A stretch of 64,000 nucleotides of DNA from Ampullaceana balthica (Eukaryota > Mollusca > Gastropoda > Lymnaeidae): positions 1,841,817-1,905,816 of the forward strand of contig CALYLW010000053.1 in the NCBI GenBank assembly GCA_944989445.1, in the 5' to 3' direction. Shown one piece after another: positions 63,896 through 64,000 of this stretch. Under the pieces are notes generated by a model, which had not been told where the DNA came from, ran no database searches, and was given only the letters and a program-made list of their open reading frames with translations. Positions within the stretch are counted from its first letter, which is position 1. Every line of letters begins with the position of its first letter. The translations under genes were made by a program, and so were the position numbers.

Positions 63896-64000
63896 CAATT
63901 ATATAAATTACATGTACTTATTTTTAATTACATTTCAATTTATTTTTTAAATTGTTTTTCAATGAATGAATTGAAATAATTTTTTAAAAATCTGTTGACT

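Larger units (their letters stand above)
58213..64000 (+). mobile_element. Autonomous-type Helitron (decayed), 3' end beyond window
   Basis: Carries the Rep nuclease and Pif1-like helicase that define Helitrons, which move by rolling-circle replication. The coding order is a repeat-rich N-terminal region, zinc-finger/Rep, helicase. No 3' CTRR with hairpin is seen between the last stop (63895) and 64000. The 5' boundary is not fixed; it may be the terminus at 55259. Confidence 0.75.

Noticed and set aside
63896..64000. Helitron 3' end inside the window
   Set aside because: No CTRR preceded by a GC hairpin is visible in the last 105 bases.

Overview
The window is eukaryotic. Genes are split by GT-AG introns, the DNA between them is AT-rich, and it is crowded with transposable elements. 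Four host genes are recognisable, all on the + strand: the 3' part of UBE3D (exons between 1070 and 9494), the small BBSome gene BBIP1 (14740-14943), a complete BNIP3-type mitophagy receptor (exons between 21050 and 39227), and the first two coding exons of a lysosomal galactosylceramidase, GALC (49792-49923 and 55180-55248). Exon spacing, repeat types and protein divergence from vertebrates suggest an invertebrate animal, probably a mollusc such as a gastropod. That placement is inference.

1-9.5 kb: hairpin-forming repeats, then UBE3D. Its first intron holds a pogo/Tigger-like element and a decayed hAT copy; a later intron holds a tRNA-derived SINE. 9.5-14.7 kb: intergenic, with LINE 3' ends, a nested insertion containing a long inverted repeat, and a MITE with a perfect 8-bp target duplication. 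14.7-16.2 kb: BBIP1. 16.2-20.4 kb: a SINE and a non-LTR retrotransposon whose reverse transcriptase half (- strand) and endonuclease half (+ strand) are inverted to each other, as expected from twin priming.

21-39 kb: BNIP3, with a 16-kb first intron carrying microsatellites, a 42-bp minisatellite of about 20 units, hAT MITEs and LINE tails; intron 2 contains a perfect 63-bp inverted repeat. 39.2-42.2 kb looks like a long 3' UTR. 42-49.7 kb: another SINE, hAT remnants, Helentron-like non-autonomous elements and a short Helitron with intact-looking termini.

49.8-64 kb: the 5' end of GALC. Intron 1 is filled by a near full-length LINE (itself interrupted by a Helentron-like element) and by a second truncated LINE. 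Intron 2 starts with a Helitron-type terminus only 10 bases after the splice donor and continues into a Rep-helicase Helitron broken by frameshifts. The remaining GALC exons should lie beyond the right edge.

The host genes have unrelated roles: ubiquitin ligation, ciliary trafficking, mitophagy and lipid breakdown. The most informative material is the transposon record: Helitron and Helentron-like termini, a SINE sharing its 3' tail with a LINE, a twin-primed LINE, and several datable nested insertions.
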